Origin: Galeopsis tetrahit
Taxonomy: Eukaryota; Streptophyta; Magnoliopsida; Lamiales; Lamiaceae
Length of the DNA stretch: 64,000 nt
NCBI GenBank assembly: GCA_963675135.1
Contig: OY776130.1
Span: forward strand, 32,232,001-32,296,000
Direction: 5' to 3'
Shown here: positions 22,835-33,920 of the stretch, piece by piece
Numbering within the stretch: position 1 is the first letter of the stretch
Layout: the number at the start of each line of letters is the position of its first letter
Program-made: the position numbers and the translations under genes
The notes under the pieces: generated by a model
The model's input: only the letters and a program-made list of their open reading frames with translations
The model's database searches: none
Told to the model about the DNA's origin: nothing

Positions 22835-24323
22835 TGTTGGTCCCTGAACGAGTAGTGAATGGGTTTAAAGTCTAGAGGGGAGGGGTGAATAGACTTTAAA
22901 ACTTTTTTTATTTTATTAAAGAGTTAGGACCTCTTTCTGATTTCTATGTCTGCTGGACTACAAGTCTGCTGGTCCAGAAGACGATAGTTATCTGATAGAG
23001 TGTTTTATATGCGGAAGTGAGTAGGCCTTTTATTTAGACTCGTTCTAGTGTCCTTTTGAAAAACTCAATTAGGTGTTTAAATGAAATACACAGCTGATGC
23101 TGGTTTGAAACAAATGTGGCCTTGTTTGCAAAGGTATTTCAAATCACAATATGCACTATGATAAAGATAAATAAAGGTAAATAAACTGAAATGTAAAGTG
23201 AAGAAAGTAAATGACACCGTAGATTTATAGTGGTTCGGATATACGATCATACGTCCGCTCTCACGTTCCAAACGTGAAGTTAATCCCTTAATATCCCGAA
23301 AATTACAGGGGCTTATCCTTTATAGTCCCAAGAGAAGGACTTTGAGATCTGAGCAGTCCCAAATTGCTACGGTCTCCACAAGTGATTTGAGAGCACTTGC
23401 ACTCCTACAGGGGTTCAAAAACTAAACCTTACGGTGGGGGTTTTGGGTTTTTGAAAGGATCCAACTAATGGTTCAAGCTTATAAAATGCTTAACCACTAT
23501 GCCTAAATCAAAGGATATACAATATGTGTTTGGATTCAGGTTCTTTGGTTGGATGAGGAAATAACTTAAGAGCTAAAAGGTATTCTAGAAATTTTCTGGG
23601 CTCTTGAGAATTCTTAAGAATGTGTTGCTTTTTGGCTTGTTTGCTTGAATAGCTTCAGAATTCTTGCGTAGTATTTTCGTCGTTGTTCTTCCTCATCTTC
23701 TTGTATTTATAAGGAGGATTGATGTAACTAGCCGTTGGAGTTGACTAGTCGTTAGCAATCTTTCCTTGTGTGTTTAATTGATTCCTTGATTCCAGCCGCT
23801 TTGATCTTGATTGCTTCAATTCTGGGATCTTTGTCAATCTTCTATGTATGGTAAGTCTTCGTTTGAATTTCATAAGATGACTTTGGAATCAGCCGAGTCT
23901 TTGACGAGCTACTAGTCTGCTGATCTTCTCTTCTGGTTGACTCGTCTGGCCTAGTATAGTCTGTCTTCTGATATCAGATGAGTATTACTCTTCTGATCTG
24001 GAAAAATACTTATGCTGACTTTGGCCATCTTCGACTTGGACTTCATCAGATAAGTAGGTATACAAGCACCTTACTTATCTGATCTTTAAGGATCTTCTAG
24101 TCTTCATATCTTCTGCTCTTCATCTCTTGAGATTACACATGTAGGCTCGAACTGTGCATATCAGCTGAGATACATACAACTGATTGCACAAGACTAGAAT
24201 AGTTGAGTTGTTCTATACAAATATCAGTTGATCCTATTACATGTATTTATAAACTCTAAGTGTTTTGGCCATCAAAACTATCCTATTACAAGAAGGGGCT
24301 TAGGGTGAATTTATATCCCAACA
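22835..24323 (-). repeat. 5' LTR of the SIRE-like element (complete)
   Basis: 1489 bp, TGTTGG...CCAACA ends. Contains the 503-bp U3 part (23821-24323) that the other LTR lacks, and a GTCTAGAGGGGAGGGGTGAA box at 22870, near the U5 end. Confidence 0.93.
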
Positions 24324-25117
24324 CAGTCCTTGGTGACTTCTTTGGTAATTGACTCTATTTGTTTTGTCTCCAATGTTCCCTTCACTCTGTTTTTGCTGTT
24401 TCTTTTTGCTGCCTCTTTTTTTGTGAAGGGAAAAATTCCAATTTTTCCATCAGAAATGCATTCCCCGTTACTAGCATATTGTGGCCTAGCCACTGCACAC
24501 ATGAACATAAGTTTGGTGATGAACCTTTTACTCTTACACGATCTATATGGCTCTGGTTCACCCAGAAGCAAGTAGTACCTCTCATTTTCTCTTGTGATGT
24601 AGAACCACTTCTCATCAATGTGAACTATGTTGTGCATGGGCTTGAACTTTATTATGTTGAGTGCTCTATCATATTGTAATGCACTTAGAGAGAAATTCAA
24701 CTTTAGCAGCTTATTTTGAGGAGTTAATTCGGGTTTGATGGCATTTGTATGTGCTCTGAGCAGCCCACTTTTAACCCAAATACCCACTAAGTTCTTGCAC
24801 ACCCCCATCTCTTTAGCAATACTTCTATAAGTTGATCTCTTTCGAAAAGGTATATTCTTAAACCTCTCAATATTTAACTCTAACCTGTCTTTATGTGGTC
24901 CTCGTAGTGTGTCATGAAATATCACAGCTCTTCCTTTACTTAATTATTTTTTTATTGCAGCCCAAACTCTGTTAATGGTCTTCCTTGAGACTCCCCAGTT
25001 TGCAGTAGCCTCGTTGATTTTGCCCATCGGTGGTTGACCGTTTTCGCTGTGTTCAAGCAAAAACTGTGCAACCATGGTCTTCTCTTCTTCTGAAAAATTT
25101 GGCACACCATCCCACAT
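24324..25117 (-). pseudogene. Mariner transposase, N-terminal part with HTH and first catalytic Asp
   Basis: The likely start is the ATG at 25117 (MWDGVPNFSEEEKTMVAQF...), followed by a helix-turn-helix-like region ending 'RKTINRVWAAIKK'. One in-frame TAA near 24940 follows. The frame then continues with 'RSTYRSIAKEMGV' (second HTH) and 'VHIDEKWFYITRENERYYLL', which holds the first catalytic aspartate, up to 'ESITKEVTKD', where the copia LTR cuts it. These are the standard plant mariner blocks. The rest of the catalytic domain is at 5059-5529. Confidence 0.9.
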
Positions 25118-25487
25118 TTAATTTTGCAGTGGTTTGCTGTTTTAAATGATGTATTGAATGCTGCAATATGTATTTATTGTGGTTCAATTTGGTGGGAAAT
25201 TTCAATTTTTGTATTAGGAGGGAAACTGCCTTTTTAATCCCATCAGTCATGTTGTAACAGTAAGTTTACTTTTTGCAATTAGTCATTTCGGCTGCTGTAA
25301 TATATGGCATAATTTATTTTGAAATTCCCTCACTTTTTGAAAATTGAGGGAGTTGTTAGGAGTTAATCCTTTTTTCAACTTTATTAGAATAAAGTTGAAA
25401 TCTCAATTATACCCTTCACTTATTTTACAACAAATCTACTTTTTGAATAAAATATGCATTGTTCTTAAAACATGTGCTCCCTCCCCA
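25118..25487 (-). other. Mariner 5' non-coding region
   Basis: Lies between the transposase start and the right TIR. The 65-codon minus-strand frame at 25053-25250 overlaps the transposase start in another frame and is not taken as a gene. Confidence 0.6.
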
Positions 25488-25515
25488 TGGGCCTACTTTT
25501 CATGGATGGAGGGAG
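25488..25515 (-). repeat. Mariner right terminal inverted repeat
   Basis: 28 bp ending GGATGGAGGGAG, followed by TA (25516-25517). Pairs with 2359-2386 with two mismatches. Confidence 0.93.
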
Positions 25516-26547
25516 TATTACATTATTAATTAAATAAAAAAATTAAAAAAATAATTATTTTTTAAAAAAATACACATTAAAGCCTAAAATTTAAATCATA
25601 TCGTGGCCATCAGAATCATAGACCATATTTTATTTTATTTTATTTTTAGAAACTTTAATTTCTCTTTTAGCGCTGCACATACTGCCGAACTTGTCGCACT
25701 ACCGAAATTGCCACGTCGTCAGACTCACGTCACTACGCCGCCCGACACACGTAGGACTTACCTCGCATACTAGACGTCGAACTTGAGTTGGTGCCGGAAT
25801 CGCTGCAAGGTGAACAACATCTTCCTCTCAATCTTGTTCTTGTTTGATTCGTTTAGTTTGAAATCTTTTTTGGTGTGAACTAGTGGTATTTTATTTAGAG
25901 TAATTATATGAACTAGCAGATTTAGTTTGATTCATTTAAAGAAGTGTCTTAATGAAGTTTTTTTTTTTAAGTTATTAATAGTTAATACTTGTTATCTGTA
26001 AATCTTAAAAGGGTATTTTTAATGAGATGGTCATTTAAGTATTTAATTGTGGCATTTCTAGATTGTGGCCTTTAAGTCTTTAAATGTGGCCTTTTTATGA
26101 GTAAATTTCAATTTGAGGTCAAGGATGCTCATCCCTTCATTTCGAAGTTTTGCGGTTTTTTTGCCTCTGTTCTGAATTTTGTTATAGGTATGTATGTATG
26201 TTTGTTACAATGGAGGTGCAGACAAATTAAAGAAAAGGCGGCAAAAAATGAATCATTTAATAATTAATACTACCTTAGTCTATTGAGGTTGAGTGAGTCG
26301 TTTAATTTATTGTTATGCCTAATGTTATTTAATTATTATCATAGGGCAATTGTTAAGGCCCATTAATTAATTTCCTTACATGTACTTATCAAGTTAGTAT
26401 ATATATATTTTGCATAATCGATACTTGAATTATTATCATCAATAATATCATTGTATATTTTTTTATTTAAGATTAATTACTTAATTTGACTATTATGCCG
26501 GTTTTAATAACAATTGATTTTAATAATTAATTTCTTTTGATTTTTAG

Positions 26548-27175
26548 ATGGAATCCAAATCTACTCACATCACATGCTTCAAAATCCATCTGAAACACCA
26601 AATACAACAAATACTGAACCATGTGATCATGAAGATTGTTCAAGTCGAAAACGAGTTACATGAATCGATGAAGCCTCCAGTAGTTTCTAAACAACAAAGG
26701 AGCCCATATTGGACTCATATTACGAAGGGGACTCGAACAATGGATAATGGGAGCATAAAATCAATATGGATATGCAATTACTGTAAAATTGAGATTCACG
26801 TGTCTCAAGGAAGTACTAGTGGTTTAAAAAATCACTTCGAGAAAAGGTGTAAGTTAAGCCCATTGTACGAGAAGAGTAACAGTGAAGGAAGTCAAACGGT
26901 ATTGCCGAATGAGGTTATGGGCCAGGAAGTGCTTTGGTTTCTCACATTTTTAATAAAAAACGATGTGAAATGAAGCTTGCAGAGTACGTAATTATGGATA
27001 AGGTCTCTTTTCTAGTTGTCGAATGGAATGGGTTCGTAAGCTTTGTTCATAAATTACAACCAACATTCAAAATCCTTGATCGAAAGAAACTTGTAGGTAT
27101 GCTTTACCATTTATTCTTAGTAGAGAAAGTTAAGATAAAATCAGTGATTGGTAGTCAAAGAGTGAGTATTACCAC
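26548..27175 (+). pseudogene. hAT transposase N-terminus with BED zinc finger, copy A
   Basis: ORF 26548-26973 contains 'RSPYWTHITKGTRTMDNG', CNYC and HFEKRC, the C-x2-C ... H-x4-C arrangement of a BED finger used by hAT transposases to bind DNA. A one-base loss near 26920 shifts the frame; the next block, 'CEMKLAEYVIMDKVSFLVVE' with 'LQPTFKI', is in the other frame. It is cut at 27175 by the solo LTR. Confidence 0.85.
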
Positions 27176-28515
27176 TGTTGGCCCCAGAAGTGAATTTAAG
27201 ATTGGACGAAGTAAAAGTCTAGAGGGGAGGGGTGAATAGACTTTTAAATTTTTTCCAAAATCCAGTCAGTTGATCTAACTCAACTTGTCTTTTAGTAAGC
27301 TGATCTTACAACTAGAATACTTAGCAAACAATCTTTGTTATATCTTTCAACTTTATATGTAGTATGCGGATTTTATAAGCACTTCAGATTATACTCACTT
27401 ATCTTGATATGAAAATACTTTTGTGTGATCTTGTTCTTAAGTCTACTCGTCTACTCAGCTAGATTTAGTAACCGTCTGTTTATGCGAATAATCCTTTTTG
27501 AACAATAAAGAAATATAGACTGTAAAGTAAATCAACACAAGATTTATAGTGGTTCAGCGAATAAGCCTACATCCACTCTCACAATTCCAAATTGTGAAAT
27601 TCACTCTTGTGGTTTAAAGTCCCTAGTCTAAGACTTTGATCTTATCGATTACACCTCCAGATGTATCTTTGATCTACTAGTAGTTTCACAAGTAACTAAC
27701 ACACTTGTAACAAGTAACTTTTCAACTAGAAGCAAAAATAAACTTCTCTTTAGAAACTTTTAAGCCTTCTTTAACCGTCTTCTTCGAATCTGAGCTTGAA
27801 CTTTGATCTTCCATGAACTTTGTGAGTTTTCCTTTGCTTTGATTCACTTTGATTGCGTGTAAGACTTCAGTGTTTCAGTAGTCTTTTTCGTATGAAGATC
27901 ATCCTCTATTTATAGATCTTAATTCCTCAAGGTATTCGCTGGAAATAACTACCTTTCTTAGAACTAAATTCTATAACTTTCTTCAACCGATTATAACTTC
28001 TCTAAACCATTTCTTGATTCGCTTATTCAGTTATTTTGTTATTCGGTTATGTAGGTCCCTAGCCAACAGGTTATAACTTCCTTTTTAGTCCTTATCCTGA
28101 AGTCAGATTTCCTTTCTTTGTACTTAGAATATTTTTGGTCTTCGTTCTCCTCACTTAGTTGTTCTTCCATATCTTCTGATTTTCCTTAAGTCGGCTATCG
28201 TAGGTCTTCAGGTCTGGTCTTGTCTTCTTGTCAGCTCTTCTTGTCTTTAAGTCTTCTTTTCTATCCTGAGCTAATCTATCTAACTAACCATTACTTTAAA
28301 CCTTACTTAGCTTAGTCAACCTTAAACTAGATTACATCATATATATATAAGATCTATACAACTTAGCTTATAGACTTATTACAACAATATATAACTTCAC
28401 TAGATGACTATTTAACAAGATCAGCTAACTTAATCTTTATTCAAGTTACTATTTTGCCATCAAAACATATCTTTCTTTCATCATTTAGGACTTTTGTAGG
28501 ATTCATATCCCAACA
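27176..28515 (-). mobile_element. Solo LTR (SIRE-like) in hAT copy A
   Basis: 1340 bp, TGTTGGCCCC...CCCAACA. Left flank ACCAC (27171-27175), right flank ACCAG (28516-28520); copy B has ACCAC on both sides, so the original duplication was ACCAC. Carries the TCTAGAGGGGAGGGGTGAATAG box at 27218. Orientation is taken from the sequence shared with the SIRE-like LTRs. Confidence 0.92.
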
Positions 28516-28579
28516 ACCAGTGATATTTGGACATCCATTCAAAACATAAATTACATGGTCATCACATCTCATTTCTTAG

Positions 28580-29500
28580 GTTTAAAAAAAGTTTCTGGAT
28601 ATCCCTACCGTGTAACACTGAACACAAAAATGAACCGTGATATTAACTTTAAGTAAAACATAACACTGTTTTTAATTGAAACGTGTAATCTAATACTACT
28701 CCATAACTTAACAATATTAATATATATATATATATATATAAAGAATTATAAATAAATTAAGAATGCAGCTTATAAATATTCGTCTTCATTTTGAAAAGAT
28801 GACAATTTTATCTGACATGGCAAAAAATGATTGGGACTGCCAATGAATAAAATAAAATGTATAAAATAAATATATTTGAGGTATAAAATAAATATATTTT
28901 AGGTTTTATAAAATATTGTGAGGTACATTTAAAAATACAAAATACTATTTTATGTAATTTATTACTATTATTATGATTTTTTTTTTCAAGTTTCCACCCC
29001 CAACTATTTACAAAATTGAAAAATGTCGGTGTTATGTACACTAATTGTACGTATAATACTGAACACAATAATGAAACGTGATATTAACTTTAACTAAATT
29101 TTTAATTGAAACTTAACAATATTAATATATATAAAGAATTATAAATAAATTAAGAATGCAACGTATAAATATTCGTTTTCATTTTGAAAAGATGACAATT
29201 TTATCTGACATGGCAAAAAATGATTGGGACTGCCAATACATATACATTCTTTTCTGCCCAAAAAATGTTGGAGGACAATTTGTAGAATTCACGTAATGGG
29301 TTAAGTAGAGTGTTTGAAAAATAATTACATAGAAAAGGAAGCGATAACCATTGGATGAACACGTCATTGCTTCATCTTATAGACGTCCGTTACATTAAAA
29401 ATATCACAATACCTTGAAATTACCACAATGCCCTTGCTCTTGAAATATGCTTAGTTGAGTTTGAATTGCACTTGAGTAATTATTGCCACTTGTCAATTTG
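28580..29500. repeat. Spacer with a local duplication, no gene
   Basis: Two diverged copies of a block of about 150-200 bp: about 28617-28850 and 29046-29240. Both contain 'CACAA.AATGAA.CGTGATATTAACTTTAA', AAGAATTATAAATAAATTAAGAATGCA and GACATGGCAAAAAATGATTG. The DNA between them is AT-rich with TATA repeats at about 28722-28740. Confidence 0.75.
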
Positions 29501-29590
29501 TACCTACCCCCTTTGGAGGTGCAATAAAGAATGAAAAGAGAATATTGTCTGCAACACGCCAAATTTTCAAGAACCCGAAAAAAAACTCTC

Positions 29591-30176
29591 ATGGCGAACA
29601 ATTGCGGTTTTAATTTATCGGAGGAGCTCTTGTCTAGCATTCCGACAGATCCTTTCGACGTGCTAGAAGTTGCTCACCAAATAACGTTAATGGCAACAAA
29701 AAAGCTCTGTGAAAGGAGCGTCTCGCAGCAACAGTTTGAGGTATGTTGTATTTCTTATATATGTTTATTGTTAAAAGTATTAATTCTTATATTATATTTT
29801 ACATGACCTCAGGAGGACGAATGTGAAGGTGTTTACAAAAACATGTTGCATCATCTCGCCTTCAAAATGCAACTTCCGTCTCCTGTCTACTTGACAATCT
29901 CATATGGTCCGGGTGGCGTGCATCCACCTTTCCAATCCACGGTAACGGTAGGAACTGGCCGTTTCACCGGATCCGGTTGCCAGAAAAGGAAGTTAGCTGA
30001 GGGTAGTGCTGCAAAAGTTGCCTACCTTCACCTTACTCGGTAAGAAAAATCATATTCATTTATTCTTATGATTAAATATTAGTACTTAACAACTAGTATT
30101 AATTATTGATTTGTCAAATTGAAGTGGAAGCGGAGGAAGCGGTGGAAGCGGGGGTAGCGGGGGAAGCGGAAGATGA
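29591..30176 (+). CDS. Chimeric small protein: At4g15545-like N-terminus plus dsRNA-binding motif plus Gly-Ser tail
   Basis: Predicted exons 29591-29740, 29813-30039 and 30125-30176 join in frame to 429 nt, 142 residues. Introns are 72 and 85 bp with GT-AG ends (GAG/GTATG, CTCAG/GAGG, CTCG/GTAAG, TGAAG/TGG). Residues 7-40 ('FNLSEELLSSIPTDPFDVLE' and following) resemble the start of the plant At4g15545 family. Residues about 58-124 fit a dsRNA-binding motif: helix 'YKNMLHHLAFKMQL', 'PVYLTISYGPG', strands 'FQSTVTVGTGRFTG' and helix 'KRKLAEGSAAKVAYLHL' with the Lys/Ala-rich RNA-contact pattern. Exon 3 encodes five GSG units, an Arg and the stop. An in-frame ATG at 29531 would add 20 residues; 29591 was preferred because the similarity begins just after it. 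It lies between the two hAT copies. Family calls are from memory of motifs; expression is unknown, and it could be a pseudogene or transposon cargo. Confidence 0.62.
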
Positions 30177-30544
30177 AGAAGAGAAATTCATGGTAAATGT
30201 TTATTTTGTTTACTGTTCTAAAGGCCGGATTATGTCATTGTAAGAACCCTAATGTCTCGCTTTGGTTAGAATTGGACTAAATTTGTTGTTGTTAAGTTTT
30301 CTGATATGATGATTGATTGTGTTCATTTGCTTAATCTTGAAGCCTCTATGTCTAGTGCAATAATTTGTGTGTTTTTTAATTGTTTGATTGCTTTAATTTA
30401 AGAAATGTATATAAATCTGCAGATTCCCATCTGGTTTGCTTTTCCTTTGATGGTTTGTTTATAAGCTTTATTTTCTGTGATTTGCTTTGGCAGTGTGTAG
30501 TTTTGTCTTGATTTGCTTCTTTATAGTGTTGTTAATTGTTATAC

Positions 30545-30755
30545 TGAGTCGAGCTCGAGTTCGAGCTCTGTCGAGCTTAATAAAAAAAATTACACGAGTC
30601 GAGCTCGAGTTTAAGAAAAAAAATATCGAATCGAGTCGAGCTTTATTTAAAACTCGATAACCTTATCGAGCGAGCTCGAGCCTAGCTCAAAATATGTTCG
30701 AGCTGAACTCGAACCTTAGGTACTCGGGCTCGCTCGGCTCGAATAACAACACTAG
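30545..30755. repeat. GAGCTCGAG-rich repeat
   Basis: Dense overlapping copies of GAGCTCGAGC/TCGAGCT and related palindromes, e.g. near 30550, 30600, 30668 and 30690, ending in GGCTCGCTCGGCTCG. Such clusters are typical of the subterminal regions of some plant hAT elements and MITEs. I could not identify terminal repeats or a target duplication. Confidence 0.6.
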
Positions 30756-31927
30756 TATGGAGTATAATATAATAGTAGAAACATCAATATTTTGGGCAGA
30801 TCAATATCATGATATGGTAGCTTAGGAAGTTGAAGCATATTAATATATATATATCCTCTTCACATTTAATTCTAAATTTATCTATCTAGGTGTCAAAACA
30901 CTTTTTTCCATCCCCATTTTCTAATTTTATAATAATAATAGTAATATATTTTTTTAAATTATTTTCTCATTACCCTCCCTTTTCTCTCTTTTCTTACGGG
31001 TTTTTTTTAATCTAATCTTTCTTAAATTTAATTATTTTCTTTATATCTATTTGCACGTACTGCCGAAACTTGTTGCACTATCGAAATTGCCACGTCGTCG
31101 GACTCACGTCACTACGCCGCCCGACACACGTAGGACTTACCTCGCATACTAGACGTCGAACTTGAGTTGGTGCCGGAATCGCAGCAAGGTGAACAACATC
31201 TTCCTCTCAATCTTGTTCTTGTTTGATTCGTTTAGTTTGAAATCTTTTTTGGTGTGAACTAGTGGTATTTTATTTAAAGTAATTATATGAACTAGCAGAT
31301 TTAGTTTGATTCATTTAAAGAAGTGTCTTAATAAAGTTTTTTTTTTTTTTAAGTTATTAATAGTTAATACTTGTTATCTGTAAATCTTAAAAGGGTATTT
31401 TTTATGAGATGGTCATTTAAGTATTTAATTGTGGCATTTCTAGATTGTGGCCTTTAAGTCTTTAACTGTGGCCTTTTTATGAGTCAATTTCAATTTGAGT
31501 TCAAGGATGCTCATCCCTTCATTTGGATGTTTTGCGGTTTTTTTGCCTCTATTCTGAATTTTGTAATAGGTATGTATGTATGTTTGTTACAATGGAGGTG
31601 CAGACAAATTAAAGAAAAGGCGGCAACAAATGAATCATTTAATAATTAATACTAACTTAGTCTATTGAGATTGAGTGGGTCGTTTAATTTATTGTTATGC
31701 CTAATGTTATTTAATTATTATCATAGAGCAATTGTTAAGGCCCATTAATTAATTTCCTTATATGTACTTATCAAGTTAGTATATATATTCTGCATAATCG
31801 ATACTTGAATTATTATCATCAATAATATCATTGTATATTTTTTTATTTAAGATTAATTACTTAATTTGACTATTATGCAGGTTTTAATAACAATTGATTT
31901 TAATAATTAATTTCTTTTGATTTTCAG

Positions 31928-32557
31928 ATGGAATCCAAATCTACTCACATCACATGCTTCAAAATCCATCTGAAACACCAAATACAACAAATACTGAACC
32001 AAGTGATCATGAAGATTGTTCAAGTCGAAAACGAGTTACATGAATCGATGAAGCCTCCAGTAGTTTCTAAACAACAAAGGAGCCCATATTGGACTCATAT
32101 TACGAAGGGGACTCGAACAATGGATAATGGGAGCATAAAATCAATGTGGATATGCAATTACTGTAAAATTGAGATTCACGTGTCTCAAGGAAGTACTAGT
32201 GGTTTAAAAAATCACTTCGAGAAAAGGTGTAAGTTAAGCCCATTGTACGAGAAGAGTAACAGTGAGGGAAGTCAAACAGTATTGCCGAATGAGGTTATGG
32301 GGCCAGGAAGTGCTTTGGTTTCTCACATTTTTAATAAAAAAAACATGTGAAATGAAGCTTGCAGAGTACGTAATTATGGATAAGGTCTCTTTTCTAGTTG
32401 TCGAATGGAATGGGTTCGTAAGCTTTGTTCATAAATTACAACCAACATTCAAAATTCTCGATCGAAAGAAACTTGTAGGTATGCTTTACCATTTATTCTT
32501 AGTAGAGAAAGTTAAGATAAAATCAGTGATTGGTAGTCAAAGAGTGAGTATTACCAC
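31928..32557 (+). pseudogene. hAT transposase N-terminus with BED zinc finger, copy B
   Basis: ORF 31928-32350 has the same BED finger as copy A and keeps the frame through 'GSALVSHIFNKK', where copy A is shifted. It then stops at an altered A-run (about 32335-32350). The next block (to 32557) reads 'CEMKLAEYVIMDKV' in another frame. The two copies therefore carry different single-site lesions at nearly the same place. The ATG directly follows an intron-like acceptor (TTTTCAG). Confidence 0.85.
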
Positions 32558-33920
32558 TGTTGGCCCCAGAAGTGAATTTAAGATTGGACGAAGTAAAAGT
32601 CTAGAGGGGAGGGGTGAATAGACTTTTAAATTTTTTCCAAAATTATCAGAGTATTACAAGTTTTAATCTAGTCAGTTGATCTAACTCAACTGCCTTTTAG
32701 TAACCTGATCTTACAACTAGAATACTTAGCAAACAATCTTTGTTATATCTTTCAACTTTATATGTAGTATGCGGATTTTATAAGCACTTCAGATTATACT
32801 CACTTATCTTGATATGAAAATACTTTTGTGTGATCTTGTTCTTAAGTCTACTCGTCTACTCAGCTAGATTTAGTAACCGTCGGTTTATGCGAATAATCCT
32901 TTTTGAACAATAAAGAAATATAGACTGTAAAGTAAATCAACACAAGATTTATAGTGGTTCAGCGAATAAGCCTACATCCACTCTCACAATTCCAAATTGT
33001 GAAATTCACTCTTGTGGTTTAAAGTCCCTAGTCTAAGACTTTGATCTTATCGATTACACCTCCAGATGTATCTTCGATCTACTAGTAGTTTCACAAGTAA
33101 CTAACACACTTGTAACAAGTAACTTTTCAACTAGAAGCAAAAATAAACTTCTCTTTAGAAACTTTTAAGCCTTCTTTAACCGTCTTCTTCGAATCTGGGC
33201 TTGAACTTTGATCTTCCATGAACTTTGTGAGTTTTCCTTTGCTTTGATTTACTTTGATTGCGTGTAAGACTTCAGTGTTTCAGTAGTCTTTTTAGTATGA
33301 AGATCATCCTCTATTTATAGATCTTAATTCCTCAAGGTATCCGTTGGAAATAACTACATTTCTTGGAACTAAATTCTATAACTTTCTTCAACCGATTATA
33401 ACTTCTCTTAACCATTTCTTGATTCGCTTATTCAGTTATTTTGTTATTCGGTTATGTAGGTCCCTAGCCAACAGGTTATAACTTCCTTTTTAGTCCTTAT
33501 CCTTAAGTCAGATTTCCTTTCTTTGTACTTAGAATATTTTCGGTCTTCTTTCTCCTCACTTAGTTGTTCTTCCATATCTTCTGATTTTCCTTAAGTCGGC
33601 TATCGTAGGTCTTCAGGTCTGGTCTTGTCTTCTTGTCAGCTCTTCTTGTCTTCAAGTCTTCTTTTCTATCTTGAGCTAATCTATCTAACTAACCATTACT
33701 TCAAACCTTACTTAGCTTAGTCAACCTTAAACTAGATTACATCATATATATATAAGATCTATACAACTTAGCTTATAGACTTATTACAACAATATATAAC
33801 TTCACTAGATGACTATTTAACAAGATCAGCTAACTTAATCTTTATTCAAGTTGCTTTTTGGCCATCAAAACATATCTTTCTTTCATCATTTAGTACTTTT
33901 GTAGGATTCATATCCCAACA
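32558..33920 (-). mobile_element. Solo LTR (SIRE-like) in hAT copy B
   Basis: 1363 bp, TGTTGG...CCCAACA, flanked by perfect ACCAC (32553-32557 and 33921-33925). It interrupts the hAT frame immediately before the DIWTS block that carries the first catalytic aspartate. Confidence 0.93.

Larger units (their letters stand above)
5692..24323 (-). mobile_element. SIRE-like Ty1/copia LTR retrotransposon with two nested insertions
   Basis: Minus-strand order: 5' LTR (24323-22835), initiator-tRNA-Met primer site (22832-22821), gag, protease, integrase, RT, RNase H (to about 15690), then a long extra-ORF region (15008-6600) and a truncated 3' LTR (6657-5692). A zinc-knuckle gag, the copia order PR-INT-RT-RH, and an additional region after RNase H are characteristic of the SIRE/Maximus lineage. 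Removing the two insertions leaves about 11 kb, within the usual size. The 5-bp flanks (minus strand GACTG and GATTA) match at three positions; both differences are transitions, so a decayed duplication is possible. The element sits in the mariner transposase. Several stops and frameshifts make it non-autonomous. Confidence 0.9.
2359..25515 (-). mobile_element. Tc1/mariner-like element with TA duplication, split by a copia retrotransposon
   Basis: The element begins CTCCCTCCGTCC at 2359 and ends with the matching inverted sequence at 25515; the 28-bp terminal repeats differ at two positions and both ends are flanked by TA (2357-2358 and 25516-25517). Its transposase is on the minus strand: N-terminal part 24324-25117, C-terminal part 5059-5529. 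The intervening 18.6 kb is a SIRE-like copia element. Without that insertion the mariner would be about 4.5 kb, a normal size for plant elements. The left half also carries a plus-strand gene-like segment (2701-3666) that is not transposase. Confidence 0.93.
25674..28579 (+). repeat. Duplicated hAT segment, copy A
   Basis: Starts around GCACATACTGCCG and ends at CATTTCTTAG. It matches 31052-33984 along its whole length, including a GC-rich leader, an intron ending TTTTTAG before the ATG, the BED-finger ORF and a solo LTR at the same site. Copy A stops after the LTR; the following transposase core is only in copy B. Confidence 0.92.
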
